The translations under genes were made by a program, and so were the position numbers. From JBKBYG01 sp046313435 (lineage in GTDB: Bacteria > Pseudomonadota > Alphaproteobacteria > Rickettsiales > Arcanibacteraceae), in assembly GCA_046313435.1 (NCBI GenBank), contig JBKBYG010000005.1:5791-69790 (forward strand): a DNA stretch of 64,000 bases. Reading direction: 5' to 3'. Below, in pieces: positions 17,620 to 28,248 of the stretch. Every line of letters begins with the position of its first letter. The stretch's first letter is position 1. The notes under the pieces are model-generated. The model searched no databases, was not told the origin of the DNA, and saw only the letters and a list, made by a program, of their open reading frames with translations.

Positions 17620-19959
17620 TCATTTTTTTGGTGCTTTCTTTTTTTCAATAAGAGTATCTGCTTCTTTTTGTATCCTTTGACGCGTCGCTCTTCTTTCTCG
17701 TGTTCCATTATCTAGGCCAACAATTGATTTAACTCTTTCTGCTGCACTACCCATTATTTCACCTGCGGGGGTATCACTACCGCCTGATTGTCTGCTGATA
17801 AAATATTGTTGCTGAGTATTTGTTATTTGAGATAATAATAAATTTATAAAGTCATTGTATTTTCCAACCATTCTAGTAATAATAATTAAAAATATTATAA
17901 ATGGCATTTTCTGAATGAAAATTGAGGATGAAGTTATCCCTCCGCCTGAATTATCATATCCCCAAGGTAAAAACCAATTAATACAAAATATATTTGATAT
18001 TTCAGGAGGTAAACTAAATCCAAGCCAACTGGTTAAAAAATCAATTTTTAAATTAACAGCACACTTCCAACAGATGGGGCTATTAAAAATTTCATAAATA
18101 CATTGCTGCATTAAATTTACGAATATATTCAATCCAACAATCAGGAATATTGGTTCAATAGTGTAACGTATCGCGTATTTTATCCAGTTATCAAAAATCC
18201 CTTTAGTCATGCTAAATAAAATACATGGTATAAATATAGGAGCTAAAATTATTAAAACAGCTACATATGTAAAGCTAAGTAAATAATTAATAGTAATTTC
18301 AATTACTGCTTTGAAAAATGTGAATATAGCATAAACTACGCCTATAAAATAGAAAATACCCACAATAGAAGTAAATAAAAGTGAAGTAATCCTGTAGGCT
18401 GCATTTTGATTAAAAAACATTGCATTCATTGCATAATCAACAAAAGCAAATGGATTTTGACTAGAGCCATTTCCTCCAGTCATTATACCAATCAAATAAT
18501 ATACCGTTCCTGTTCCAGTAAAATTCTCCTCTTTATCAAGAGCAGTATCAATTATACCAAATAATCTGAAAAAATTGTCATAGAAAAATTTCCAGCTTCC
18601 ATCGCTAATAAAAGCAAGTATTACAGCTATTTTAATAATACGCATGACTAGGTCTAACTGTGAAACCTGAATTAATCCAAAAGTAAAAAATATAGCATAA
18701 ATAATTATATACAAAGTAAGCATTAATCTAATTATTTTGATATAGTTCGTACAATTAGCTTTATCAGTATTGTTGGAACAAGTTATATTTTTAAACGTAG
18801 ATATGGCTGCAACATTTATTTTACTTTCAATAAAATAAATCATTTTTGATACAATATTTGAATAAATTCCATTGCTTAGGTCACTTGTTATGCCAAGCTT
18901 GACTTGGTAAGACTGAATATTATCAGTGTAATTAGTATCATATACTTTCAGCCATATTGTACCATTCGCATTTGCAATATTATTTCCATTAATATTCGAA
19001 ATGTTAGAGGTTTCAGAGGAGTTTTTTGGATCATCGCTACTTATTACTGCCATTAAATTCCCTACAGGAAATTGTGAACTTTTATTTCCATTTTCAGCTG
19101 GGCATTGATAAAGCCTTACATTAACAGTATAACCACCTACATTATCTGAATATTGCTCTGGATCTCCATCAAGTACTCTAAAACCAAGTATTCCTGTGTT
19201 ATTTATTGTTTTATACATTTCTGAAGCTTCCGTGGCATTTTCTATTTTAAAAGCTTTAGAAAGATCTGTTACGTATGCATCACTATAAGAGCTATTATTA
19301 GGATCGTTTTTTGCAGTAGAATCAAGTATTCGTCCTCTTAGAAATTGTCCATTTATATACCAACAATTATGTGTAGGGCTTAGAACTTCTGATTCACTAG
19401 AGCAAATCTGGTTATTTGTTGAATTATTATCCCATGCTGGTGGGAGAGGCATATACTCTTTAGTGCTATTCCAGGTGCTCCATTTATTACCATCAGGGCT
19501 GTTATTTGCATTTGGTGAACCTATAGTTGTAGTGTATCTGTCACCTGCGTAAACTTTGATTTCATCATTATTAATAGTTTTTGTAGTCCAATTATAATGA
19601 TTGGCATTAACTTTATATATATATAAAGGGTCGTTCCCAGCGCTATTATTTGAAATTGTTAACGGATTCATGCATATAAAAATAGTTCCAGAAGTTGCAA
19701 TGTCTATTTTATCACCTTTTACTACAGAAACATTTGTGTTTAGCCATTGACCATAATCATTTATATTTGTGCTAAATGAATTAGAAGAATTATCATAGTT
19801 ACCAGAATAATTTCCATCAGCTCTTACAGTGACTTCTGCTTGTTTAAAATTATTTTCCTTTTTAGAAATATCTTTAATGGGTTCAATACAACCATCACCA
19901 TCACAAGCAGCTAGTAGGAGAAATATAATAATGATAATTGTAGTTTTGAACTTGATCAT
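17620..19959 (-). CDS. virB6-2: VirB6-family T4SS protein, paralogue 2 (lipoprotein)
   Basis: This 779-residue VirB6 paralogue has lipobox LAAC (C19). The ectodomain begins with VTVRADGNYSGNYDNSSNSF, then NVSVVKGDKIDIATSG, and later GILGFRVLDGDPEQYSDN and NLMAVISSDDPKNSS; this order of strands recalls LecA-type lectins. The core has the signature LAPIFIPCILFSMTKGIFDNWIKYA and about eight membrane segments. The C-terminal tail is basic. It starts 19 bases after the virB6-1 stop. Lipidation of the N-terminus would tether the ectodomain to a membrane, which is odd for a channel protein but is shared with virB6-4. Confidence 0.88.
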   Translation of the reverse strand: MIKFKTTIIIIIFLLLAACDGDGCIEPIKDISKKENNFKQAEVTVRADGNYSGNYDNSSNSFSTNINDYGQWLNTNVSVVKGDKIDIATSGTIFICMNPLTISNNSAGNDPLYIYKVNANHYNWTTKTINNDEIKVYAGDRYTTTIGSPNANNSPDGNKWSTWNSTKEYMPLPPAWDNNSTNNQICSSESEVLSPTHNCWYINGQFLRGRILDSTAKNDPNNSSYSDAYVTDLSKAFKIENATEASEMYKTINNTGILGFRVLDGDPEQYSDNVGGYTVNVRLYQCPAENGNKSSQFPVGNLMAVISSDDPKNSSETSNISNINGNNIANANGTIWLKVYDTNYTDNIQSYQVKLGITSDLSNGIYSNIVSKMIYFIESKINVAAISTFKNITCSNNTDKANCTNYIKIIRLMLTLYIIIYAIFFTFGLIQVSQLDLVMRIIKIAVILAFISDGSWKFFYDNFFRLFGIIDTALDKEENFTGTGTVYYLIGIMTGGNGSSQNPFAFVDYAMNAMFFNQNAAYRITSLLFTSIVGIFYFIGVVYAIFTFFKAVIEITINYLLSFTYVAVLIILAPIFIPCILFSMTKGIFDNWIKYAIRYTIEPIFLIVGLNIFVNLMQQCIYEIFNSPICWKCAVNLKIDFLTSWLGFSLPPEISNIFCINWFLPWGYDNSGGGITSSSIFIQKMPFIIFLIIITRMVGKYNDFINLLLSQITNTQQQYFISRQSGGSDTPAGEIMGSAAERVKSIVGLDNGTRERRATRQRIQKEADTLIEKKKAPKK

Positions 19960-19978
19960 TTTAAATTACTTTTTACAA

Positions 19979-21946
19979 TTATGGGTTATTATTACTGCCT
20001 TTGACATCGATGCCCTTCCTTGACGCATCATTATTACCTCCTTTAACATCAATACCTTTCTTGCCATCAGGGTCATCATCATTTCCATTGCCTTTTCCTT
20101 GCTCCTTACCTTTTCTTTTATAATCATAAAGCCTTTTTGCAAGCTCCCCAGCTTTGTTCGTAATAGCATTGGGGTTTTGAGCCATTTCTCCTAAACTTGT
20201 ACTAGATGTTAAATCTGCAGCAAATTGTGCTAAAATATTTGCAAAATGATAGAATAAAAATAGAAATAGCAATAAGGATACAAATTTTGGTGCTAATTGA
20301 CTAATAGGACCAGGATCTTTAAAAGTGTTATACTCAAAGAATAAGAAGCTTTTCTCAGTAAATAGATCACCTCCTTTAGACATCATTTTTCCAATTTTAT
20401 ATCCAACACTTTCTTTGCAGGTATCAAAATTCACTCCTGAGCTCGTATCATAATGCCCTGAATCCTCATCAATAACGAAATACGGTTTATCATTGTCAGA
20501 TATTGTAGTTGTAGTAAATTTGCATCCTTCGTAAAACATTTGATCAAATATAGTAAATAGTAAGGCTATAAATGCTACTATGACTACTGGCTGTATTGCA
20601 TAACCAAAAGTTAATCTTAACCATGAATCAAAATATCCTTTAGTTTGTCTGAATAAAGCCATTGGAACAAAAAGTGGAGCGAAATATATCAGTATTGCAA
20701 CTGCTATCAGTGCAACAATATAAATATTTACAAAAAACACGATAAATGAAAGTAAGAAAATAGCAAAGATTAATACAATTATTGCCATGAATATTTGGGC
20801 ACTAAATAATACTGCCATAATTAAAGTTAAGAAAAAAGGTGCTACAATCGCAACTATGGCTACAGTAGCCGCAGTAGCTCCTTGCGAAGGGTTATATATT
20901 CCAAAGTAATATCCTACACGACAATCTAACGCATCCCACAAAGATAAATATTCAAATCCAGTTTTGTAGCTGGATGGATCGTAATTGCAGAAACCATTTG
21001 CACTGCCTGCTTTAATAACTATATTAGATAAGGCGCTACCTAGATTCATAAATCCTGGGAGCATGTATTTTGTTATTCCGTCTTCATAGCCTACATTTGA
21101 AGGACAATTTGGTACAGAGTTTTGAGTATTGCTCGGGTTATATATTCCAACAGAGAAATACATTACTAAAATCGCTTTCATTAGAAAAATGAATACTTCT
21201 CCTTTTTTTGGTAGATCTTGGCCTAACGCAATTTTAATTCCAAAAAATATTACATATAATGTTAAAGCAAGCTTCACAGCTGTTCTCAAGCCATTTTGGA
21301 CATTTACGAATGGATTGGTTTTTTGATCGCCCGTACCGCAAGCTGAATCGCAGGTGAAAATAGTGTAAATTGTTTCTTTTACACATTGAACGACCCTTGA
21401 AGTAATAGGTATAGGTACTTGTGAATAAGAACTTGAAATATCATTACATGAAGCACCAGCATAGCAGGCTTCTATTGTGTAACTATTATTTGGAGGGTTC
21501 ATATATTTACAGCCCATGTTTATATATCCTGTAATAGGTAGCCATACTTGGACGCAAATTTTATCGTTTTGTTTTAATCCACGGAATGTAACAAAGCCAC
21601 TATCTACTGTAACTTCTTGGCCATCGCCAACTTCCTTAATAACATCTGTAGTTAGGCTTTTATACTTGAATTTCACTTTGTCACTTGGGATTTGGCAATT
21701 AATCCCTGTAGTTCCGTCATCAAGAGTTACTGAAGCACCTTCTGCCTCTGAATCGCACATAGAGAAATAATTATCAATAAAGCCATATATTCCTAAAGTT
21801 ACAGCATATTTTTTTAATGTTGTGCCTAAATCATCACCATTAATACAGCTATTATTTGTTTCACAACCATCATATGCTTTTGTTATATTTGGCAAATAAA
21901 CCAAAGATAAAAATAAAATAAATATAGAAAAAGTTTTTTTAAGCAT
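19979..21946 (-). CDS. virB6-1: VirB6-family T4SS protein, paralogue 1
   Basis: This 655-residue VirB6 paralogue is nearest to virB4, as in other Rickettsiales. The ATG at 21946 was chosen because it opens a good signal peptide (MLKKTFSIFILFLSLVYLP) and overlaps the virB4 stop by 8 bases (ATGCTTAA), a translational-coupling arrangement; an ATG at 22003 would add 19 residues inside virB4. The ectodomain is shorter than in the paralogues and cysteine-bearing. The core contains FAPLFVPMALFRQTKGYFDSWLRLT. The hydrophilic tail repeats KGIDVKGxNN twice at the very C-terminus. Confidence 0.87.
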   Translation of the reverse strand: MLKKTFSIFILFLSLVYLPNITKAYDGCETNNSCINGDDLGTTLKKYAVTLGIYGFIDNYFSMCDSEAEGASVTLDDGTTGINCQIPSDKVKFKYKSLTTDVIKEVGDGQEVTVDSGFVTFRGLKQNDKICVQVWLPITGYINMGCKYMNPPNNSYTIEACYAGASCNDISSSYSQVPIPITSRVVQCVKETIYTIFTCDSACGTGDQKTNPFVNVQNGLRTAVKLALTLYVIFFGIKIALGQDLPKKGEVFIFLMKAILVMYFSVGIYNPSNTQNSVPNCPSNVGYEDGITKYMLPGFMNLGSALSNIVIKAGSANGFCNYDPSSYKTGFEYLSLWDALDCRVGYYFGIYNPSQGATAATVAIVAIVAPFFLTLIMAVLFSAQIFMAIIVLIFAIFLLSFIVFFVNIYIVALIAVAILIYFAPLFVPMALFRQTKGYFDSWLRLTFGYAIQPVVIVAFIALLFTIFDQMFYEGCKFTTTTISDNDKPYFVIDEDSGHYDTSSGVNFDTCKESVGYKIGKMMSKGGDLFTEKSFLFFEYNTFKDPGPISQLAPKFVSLLLFLFLFYHFANILAQFAADLTSSTSLGEMAQNPNAITNKAGELAKRLYDYKRKGKEQGKGNGNDDDPDGKKGIDVKGGNNDASRKGIDVKGSNNNP

Positions 21947-24371
21947 TGTTTTGCTGCATCCTTTCATAAAAAATAGGTAACCAATCATTTGGATCATCGC
22001 CAACTTCTTTCCTTATCTCATCAAGTAATAATACTGTTTCGGTACGACCTGATAAAACATTAATTATATTTGTCATTCCAGATAAATCTATTCTTGCTAC
22101 TACTGCATCAGTTCCTTGTTTTACCAAGAAGAATCTACTTCCAGGATCAGTAGTTTTTATTAATACATACTCACGTTCACTTAACATAAATGAGGTACGG
22201 TATGCAGATGTAGCTTTTAGATTAGGTAAAAATATCTGGGTTGCAGTTTGTTGAATAAGAGTATCACTTATTGCGCTTTTACTTGCATCTTCAACACTTT
22301 GGGTAGCAAATACTACAAACGTATTTAATTTTCTTAATACCTTGAGCCAATCTTTGATTTTGGGAGCAAATACTGGATTATCTATTAAAGCCCAAGCCTC
22401 ATCAAGCACTATCATTGTAGGAGTGCCATCAAGAGAAATATTAATTCTGTGGAAAAGATATAAGAGAGCTGGACCCAAGCTCATTGGATCCCTGAGTAGT
22501 TCTGCCATCTCGAAACCAAAAATTTTTGCTTTAGTAAGGTCTAAATTATCACTTTCATTATCAAATATTTTTGCATGAGATCCGCGACTGTGCCACATTG
22601 CAAGTCTTCCAGCTATTGTTCCAGGGCCTTCCATTCCTAGAAACGGTGCAATATTTCTAAGTATTCTATCTTTCTGTTCGAGCTTATAATTGCCATTTAC
22701 AGCAGAGCTTAGCGCTGCTATATCTTCCGCATTTAAAGTTTCACCGTTAACTGTAACTAGTAATTTAAGCCATTCAAGCAAAAAATTTCTATTCTCACCA
22801 GTGTCAGGAAGTTGAAAGGGATTGAAATTGCATTTTTTACTAGGATCGATTGTAGTATAAACACCACCTAATGCTCTTATAAAAATTTCTGCGCCTCTAT
22901 CTTTATCGAAGAAAAACATTCTACATTTAAATTTTTGAGCTTGAGCGCATAGAAAGTTCATAAGAACAGTTTTACCGGCACCTGTTGGTCCAATGATCAG
23001 GCTATGTCCCACGTCTCTTAAATGAAAATTAAAATAGTAAGGCGTTCCTGAGGTTGTATTAAATACGGTAACTGCTTCTCCCCAATGATTTCCATATTGT
23101 TTTCCTGTTGGAAAATTATGTAGGGATGCAAATGCTGCCAAATTAAGGCTATTAATTACTGATTTACGGATTATATAGTCATAATTTCCTGGTAATTGTC
23201 CCCAAAAACATGGTTCCATATTAGTTTTTTCACGAACAGCTTGAATTCCGCTATTTGATAATTCTACAATTGCCATTGAAAGCGCATTTTCTAAAGTTTT
23301 AGGACTTTTTTCTATACACATAATGGTTAAATGATGCTCTCCAAAAGCAATTTCACCGCTCATTGCCATGTCAAGTGCGTGCGTTATACTTGCTACTTGT
23401 GATATAGCTTTATCTTCTGCTTGAATCATTCGATTTTGTTGTAACTGCATTTTATTAATAGCTACTTGTCTATTAGTAAAGCTAAATGACTGTGACATAA
23501 TAAATTCGAATGGCATTTGTAAAAAGCCATCTAATTGTCCAGCATGTGTATTTGGGCCATATTCCTTGATGCTCACAATTCCTGCATAACTATTACCACT
23601 TGGGCCTTTAACTTCAATTGATTTTGGACCGAAATAAAGTCTATGAGAAGGTAAAAACTCGTCTAAATTCATTGTTGGAACAAGTATAGGGCTAGATTTA
23701 CCGCAATTAAGAATTTTGCTAAAAAATTCTAGCAGACTTGAATAAGTACCTTTTTCTGTTTCATGTATACCTAATAATTCTGGACTATAATCACGTAGTG
23801 TAGTCATAATCCTAGACGTCATTTCTTCAAGTTCCTCAAATGCCTCTCTCATATCGCTTTCCCAAGCATGTCGGTCGGTCTTCTGTACAAATTTCTTGAA
23901 CCAGTGTTCAACTATTGCTGCGCCTTTAGTATCAGCTTTGCGTATAACTGTTACATATAATTCATTTATAAAGGCTTGTTGCTGTTGATGTCGCTTACGC
24001 CATTCTTGATCAACATAAGTAGAAAAATTTTTTGGTATTTTGATATTAGGATCTATTGAAGGCTGTTCATCAGATAAAACATTCTTTTTGCGTCGGATAG
24101 TATGAAAATATAAAGCTAATTTTCCTGTGGCCATTCCTTTAAATAAGAGATTGCGTATATTTTTTTTAATATCTAAATCTTCATCATCAGCAGTTTCAAA
24201 TGAAAATCCACTAATCTTAATTACTTGAAGTAATTCTTTTTGTTTAGTTAAGATCGTGTTTCGGTTCCAGTGACATAAATAAGGAATAAAATGCGAAGCA
24301 GAATATTCGCTCTTTGCGTATTTATCCTTCTTAGTTTGAGTTCTTTTTAATTTCATCCTTAATTTTTTCAT
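21939..24371 (-). CDS. virB4: VirB4 ATPase of the type IV secretion system
   Basis: VirB4 powers assembly and substrate transfer at the inner face of the T4SS. The 810-residue protein has the CagE/TrbE/VirB N-terminal domain and a RecA-like ATPase domain with Walker A GPTGAGKT at about 461-468 and Walker B MIVLDEAW at about 653-660, then FATQSVEDA. The length fits the family. It begins 4 bases after virB3 and overlaps virB6-1 by 8 bases. All catalytic motifs are intact, so the system is probably functional. No virB8-B11 or virD4 lies in this window; these are normally at other loci in Rickettsiales. Confidence 0.94.
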   Translation of the reverse strand: MKKLRMKLKRTQTKKDKYAKSEYSASHFIPYLCHWNRNTILTKQKELLQVIKISGFSFETADDEDLDIKKNIRNLLFKGMATGKLALYFHTIRRKKNVLSDEQPSIDPNIKIPKNFSTYVDQEWRKRHQQQQAFINELYVTVIRKADTKGAAIVEHWFKKFVQKTDRHAWESDMREAFEELEEMTSRIMTTLRDYSPELLGIHETEKGTYSSLLEFFSKILNCGKSSPILVPTMNLDEFLPSHRLYFGPKSIEVKGPSGNSYAGIVSIKEYGPNTHAGQLDGFLQMPFEFIMSQSFSFTNRQVAINKMQLQQNRMIQAEDKAISQVASITHALDMAMSGEIAFGEHHLTIMCIEKSPKTLENALSMAIVELSNSGIQAVREKTNMEPCFWGQLPGNYDYIIRKSVINSLNLAAFASLHNFPTGKQYGNHWGEAVTVFNTTSGTPYYFNFHLRDVGHSLIIGPTGAGKTVLMNFLCAQAQKFKCRMFFFDKDRGAEIFIRALGGVYTTIDPSKKCNFNPFQLPDTGENRNFLLEWLKLLVTVNGETLNAEDIAALSSAVNGNYKLEQKDRILRNIAPFLGMEGPGTIAGRLAMWHSRGSHAKIFDNESDNLDLTKAKIFGFEMAELLRDPMSLGPALLYLFHRINISLDGTPTMIVLDEAWALIDNPVFAPKIKDWLKVLRKLNTFVVFATQSVEDASKSAISDTLIQQTATQIFLPNLKATSAYRTSFMLSEREYVLIKTTDPGSRFFLVKQGTDAVVARIDLSGMTNIINVLSGRTETVLLLDEIRKEVGDDPNDWLPIFYERMQQNNA

Positions 24372-24375
24372 CTAG

Positions 24376-24672
24376 CTAATATAGATCATACGAGTTTGCG
24401 CCGTGATACAATTTATTCTTGCATTTAGTGCATTTTTGAGATTTAACTAAGAATAATTCTATAAATAATGGCTCTTTAAAACATATAACATATCCAATCA
24501 GATGAAATAAAGGGAGCATTAAAAATGCCCTTAAATCTGTGCTGTTGATAAAATAAACCATGCAACTTAAACCATTAAGTATACAGTAGTAAAAACTTAC
24601 GCCTAAGAACATAGTAGGTCTTGTTAATCCTACGAATAAAGGGTCAGTTTGAAGAGTTCCGGTATTTGCCAT
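24376..24672 (-). CDS. virB3: VirB3 T4SS inner-membrane protein
   Basis: This 98-residue protein with two close membrane helices begins LQTDPLFVGLTRPTMFLGVS, which matches the VirB3 consensus (DPLFxGxTRPxxxxGV). VirB3 binds VirB4 and lies at the base of the secretion channel. A C-terminal CxxC-like pair (KCTKCKNKL) is present. It is the first gene of the six-gene virB3-virB4-virB6 operon, divergent from dxs. Confidence 0.88.
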   Translation of the reverse strand: MANTGTLQTDPLFVGLTRPTMFLGVSFYYCILNGLSCMVYFINSTDLRAFLMLPLFHLIGYVICFKEPLFIELFLVKSQKCTKCKNKLYHGANSYDLY

Positions 24673-24711
24673 TGTAATATTACTTTATATTCTTTTTAAT
24701 TAAGCTATTTT

Positions 24712-24717
24712 ATTATA
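24712..24717 (-). promoter_or_regulatory. -10 element of the virB operon
   Basis: On the minus strand a perfect TATAAT lies about 40 bases before the virB3 ATG. No good -35 hexamer stands at the right distance (TTTTTG at 17 bases), so an activator may be needed. The remainder of the divergent gap 24673-24939 is AT-rich with no other signal I can support. Confidence 0.4.
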
Positions 24718-24939
24718 CAAATATTAAATATTTACAAAAAAAAATAATTATAGTACATCATTTATATAAAAAATTATATTATTTAAAGAAAATCTGCTCT
24801 TGATAAAATTTCTTATTTTATATTTATAATCTTATTATTTACGATAATATATGTATTTACTTTAACAATTAATTAATTGGATAAATAATATAGATCTTTA
24901 AAATAACTATTCCTGCAACTAATTATTCAAGGTATAAAT

Positions 24940-26844
24940 TTGGATACTCATTTTGACCAACTTAACTTAAATTATGAAATTCTAGATAAAATATATAACT
25001 CATGTTCTATTCATGATTTATCTCAAGATGAACTTAAGAAGCTTGTAACGGAGCTGCGTAGCAAAACGATCGAAACTGTTTCAAGTACAGGTGGTCATTT
25101 AGGCGCAGGGCTAGGTGTAGTTGAATTAACAATAGCTTTGCACCATGTATTTGACACTCCAAAAGATAAAATAATTTGGGATGTCGGTCATCAAGCATAT
25201 CCGCATAAGATTATAACAGATCGTAAAGACCGAATCAATACAATAAGAATGCCAGGTGGGTTATCAGGCTTTCCTAAGAGATCAGAAAGTGTTTATGATG
25301 CATTTGGTGTAGGACATAGCTCTACATCAATATCTGCAGGATTAGGTATGGCAACAGCTAGAGATTTAGCTGGAGAGAATTATGAAGTTATTGCAGTAAT
25401 TGGAGACGGAGCAATTAGTGCTGGTATGGCTTATGAAGCAATGAATAATGCTGCTTCAAGCGATACTAGATTAATAGTGATTCTAAATGATAACGATATG
25501 TCAATCGCAAAACCTGTTGGGGCAATGAGCACTTATCTTTCAAAGCTTATTTCTTCTTGTCCCTATACAAATTTAAGAAATATGGCTAAACAGATTTTAG
25601 GGCGTTTTCCAAAGGTTGAACAAGTAGCTAAAACTGCGGAGAAATATGCAAAAAATATTGCAAGTGGAGGAAATTTATTTGAAGAATTAGGATTTTATTA
25701 TATAGGTCCAATTGATGGTCATGATATATCTGACTTAGTAAAAATACTAAGAAATGTCAAGGATAATAAAGCTATTAAAAAACCTATTCTTATTCACGCG
25801 GTAACAGAAAAAGGCAAAGGTTTTCATTCAAAAGAACTATGTGAAGAAAAATTTCATGCTGTTTCTAAATTTGATTTAAATACCGGTATTCAACAAAAGA
25901 TAAAAACTCAAGCAAAAACTTATACTCAAGTTTTTGGAGAAACTTTAGTTAAAGAGGCAAAGCAAGATTCTAAAATTGTCGCTATTACTGCTGCTATGCC
26001 TTCTGGCACCGGATTAAAATTATTTGCAAAAGAATTTCCAAAAAGATTTTTTGATGTAGGAATAGCAGAGCAACATGCTGTGACCTTTGCTGCAGGACTC
26101 TCTTGCGCTGGTATTAAACCATTTGTAGCTATTTATTCTACTTTCCTTCAAAGAGCATATGATCAGGTGATTCATGATGTTGCTATACAAAATTTACCAG
26201 TTAGATTTGCAATTGATAGGGCGGGCTTTGTAGGGGCTGATGGTCCTACGCATGCAGGAATATTTGATATAACTTTTCTTACTACTCTTCCTAATTTTAT
26301 TGTTATGGCAGCAAGTGATGAACAAGAATTAGCTAATATGGTTAAGACTGCAATATCAATTGATTATGCTCCTTCTGCTTTTAGATATCCACGTGGGGAG
26401 GGAAGAGGTATAGAAGTAACTGGGCCTATGATTTTGCCGATTGGAAAAGGAAGAATTATACAAAAAGGTCAAAAAATTGCTATTATGTCTCTAGGCACAA
26501 GATTAGCTGAAGTTATAAAGGCAAGTCAACTTATAAAAGAAGAGATGGGCATTGATATTACAATTGCTGATATGAGATTTGCTAAGCCAATTGATCATGA
26601 ATTAATCAAAGAATTAGTCTTAAGTCATAATATTTTGCTTGCAATTGAAGAAGGAAATATAGGGGGTTTTTCTGCTCAAGTTTTAGACTATCTAACGAAT
26701 AATGATCTTCTTACTAAAGACATTAAATTCCGAAGTTTATTTCTACCTGATTATTTTGTTGAACATAATAACCAAGAGGCAATGTATAAAGAAGCAAAAA
26801 TGGATGCAGAAAGTATAAAGAATCTTGTATTAGAGCTTAGTTAA
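24940..26844 (+). CDS. dxs: 1-deoxy-D-xylulose-5-phosphate synthase
   Basis: This enzyme condenses pyruvate and glyceraldehyde 3-phosphate with thiamine diphosphate, the first step of the MEP isoprenoid pathway (cytosol). The 634-residue length is standard. Features seen are [29 protein letters not shown], the thiamine-diphosphate motif [16 protein letters not shown], and the transketolase pyrimidine domain with [16 protein letters not shown]. The start is TTG at 24940 with AAGG seven bases upstream; no ATG with a ribosome site is available nearby. The gene is monocistronic and divergent from the virB operon. Confidence 0.95.
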   Translation: MDTHFDQLNLNYEILDKIYNSCSIHDLSQDELKKLVTELRSKTIETVSSTGGHLGAGLGVVELTIALHHVFDTPKDKIIWDVGHQAYPHKIITDRKDRINTIRMPGGLSGFPKRSESVYDAFGVGHSSTSISAGLGMATARDLAGENYEVIAVIGDGAISAGMAYEAMNNAASSDTRLIVILNDNDMSIAKPVGAMSTYLSKLISSCPYTNLRNMAKQILGRFPKVEQVAKTAEKYAKNIASGGNLFEELGFYYIGPIDGHDISDLVKILRNVKDNKAIKKPILIHAVTEKGKGFHSKELCEEKFHAVSKFDLNTGIQQKIKTQAKTYTQVFGETLVKEAKQDSKIVAITAAMPSGTGLKLFAKEFPKRFFDVGIAEQHAVTFAAGLSCAGIKPFVAIYSTFLQRAYDQVIHDVAIQNLPVRFAIDRAGFVGADGPTHAGIFDITFLTTLPNFIVMAASDEQELANMVKTAISIDYAPSAFRYPRGEGRGIEVTGPMILPIGKGRIIQKGQKIAIMSLGTRLAEVIKASQLIKEEMGIDITIADMRFAKPIDHELIKELVLSHNILLAIEEGNIGGFSAQVLDYLTNNDLLTKDIKFRSLFLPDYFVEHNNQEAMYKEAKMDAESIKNLVLELS

Positions 26845-26873
26845 TGTTCACTCTTGTAGTTTTTAGTATTTTA

Positions 26874-28061
26874 CTAGCTGATTTGAGGAAGATTGATACA
26901 TAAACTCAATGCTTCTTCGACTTCTTTAAGTCTTTGTAAGCCTATTTTGGAAGTAAATTTTCTGTCCTTAGAATTTGAGTAATATCTCTTTATTATGTTA
27001 ATAGAATTTTCTAATATATACTGAAGATGAGAATCTTTGTGAGGAGCATGGGTGCACATTGAATAATCTTTCATTGAGTCAAATAATATTTTTATTTTTA
27101 AATCTTCATCTTTAATTTGAGTAGCTTCGTAATAATTATCAATTAATTTTTGTTTTGCAGGAACAAATGCATTAATTACCCTTGTACTTACTTCAATAAC
27201 ATCAGCTTTATTATAAGCTATTTCTGCAATTTTTTCTCCAATTTCTTTGGCATTAGGAATGCCTGTCGCCACAAAAAATGCTTTGTTGATAAGTCTTATA
27301 ACAAGGGGATATAGTATTTTTTTATAAAACATACTTGCTCTAGTATATAGACTATTATAAATTTCTTTGTATTTATCTTCCTTTGCAATTATATTTAAAG
27401 GCTTATATATTACACGGTTATAGTAAAGATAATTTAATTCTCTAAAATTAAGTTCAGAAAAATTATCTATAATAAGTATTTTATATAATAGTAATTTTTC
27501 ATGAAGAGGAAAGTCAGGATCAATAGTAACATCTGAATTGCTTTCAGTATTATTAGAGCAAAAGATTTTTAATAAAGGTTTTGAAGATCTAAAAAATTTA
27601 TGAGAATTCTCATAAGAATTTTTTAATATATCTTGAAAGTCATTACATATAATTTGCTGACTAAAACTTCTTCCACCATACTTAGTTAAAGATAGCAAGG
27701 AAAGCATGTTTAATTTAATAGGGCTATTTTTATATTCTAAAAGTAATATTATAGCTTTAAGATTTCTACACTCTATGGCCTTATTTAAAAGGTTTCTTCC
27801 AAAATCATAATCTTTACAAATATTCTTTTTCTTTACAGAACTTAAAAATGTTTTGAATATTTCATTAAACTGGTTCTCTATAGCGAGATCAATAGGAGTT
27901 TTATTTGAATTATTTTTTTTAATTAAAGATTGGAATCCATTGTTTTTTAAAATATATGGTATTATTTTAATGTTATTGTGCGCAACAGCAATATGTAAAG
28001 GAGTATTCCCATTATTATCAACTAACTCTAGCACTCTCTTTGTCATATTATTCTTCGTCAT
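26874..28061 (-). CDS. Ankyrin-repeat protein
   Basis: This 395-residue protein has two to three ankyrin repeats near the N-terminus (about 14-110: NNGNTPLHIAVAHNN, NKTPIDLAIENQFNEI, GRNLLNKAIECRNLKAIILLLEY). The remainder is helical, about 285 residues with no known motif. Ankyrin proteins of intracellular bacteria are often secreted through T4SS or T1SS and bind host proteins, so an effector role is plausible but unproven. No clear ribosome site precedes the ATG at 28061. It lies between dxs and flhA on the opposite strand. Confidence 0.75.
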   Translation of the reverse strand: MTKNNMTKRVLELVDNNGNTPLHIAVAHNNIKIIPYILKNNGFQSLIKKNNSNKTPIDLAIENQFNEIFKTFLSSVKKKNICKDYDFGRNLLNKAIECRNLKAIILLLEYKNSPIKLNMLSLLSLTKYGGRSFSQQIICNDFQDILKNSYENSHKFFRSSKPLLKIFCSNNTESNSDVTIDPDFPLHEKLLLYKILIIDNFSELNFRELNYLYYNRVIYKPLNIIAKEDKYKEIYNSLYTRASMFYKKILYPLVIRLINKAFFVATGIPNAKEIGEKIAEIAYNKADVIEVSTRVINAFVPAKQKLIDNYYEATQIKDEDLKIKILFDSMKDYSMCTHAPHKDSHLQYILENSINIIKRYYSNSKDRKFTSKIGLQRLKEVEEALSLCINLPQIS

Positions 28062-28114
28062 AAAATTTTTTTAGAGTATTTGCAAAAATAATACCTACAA
28101 GATTTTAAGATCAT

Positions 28115-28128
28115 GTTAAAATTTTAAC
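28115..28128. repeat. 14-bp AT palindrome between the ankyrin gene and flhA
   Basis: GTTAAAATTTTAAC is a perfect palindrome 54 bases upstream of the ankyrin gene start and 121 bases upstream of flhA. Its AT composition means chance is not excluded. Confidence 0.3.
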
Positions 28129-28248
28129 TATAAATAATAAAGAACCTAGTATCTAGATTAAGCAAATCGAAATTTAAAAATTTTAATGATTGGTTAAGGA
28201 TATAATTCTACACTAGCCTTTCTAGTAAATAATCTTAATAGAATAAAT

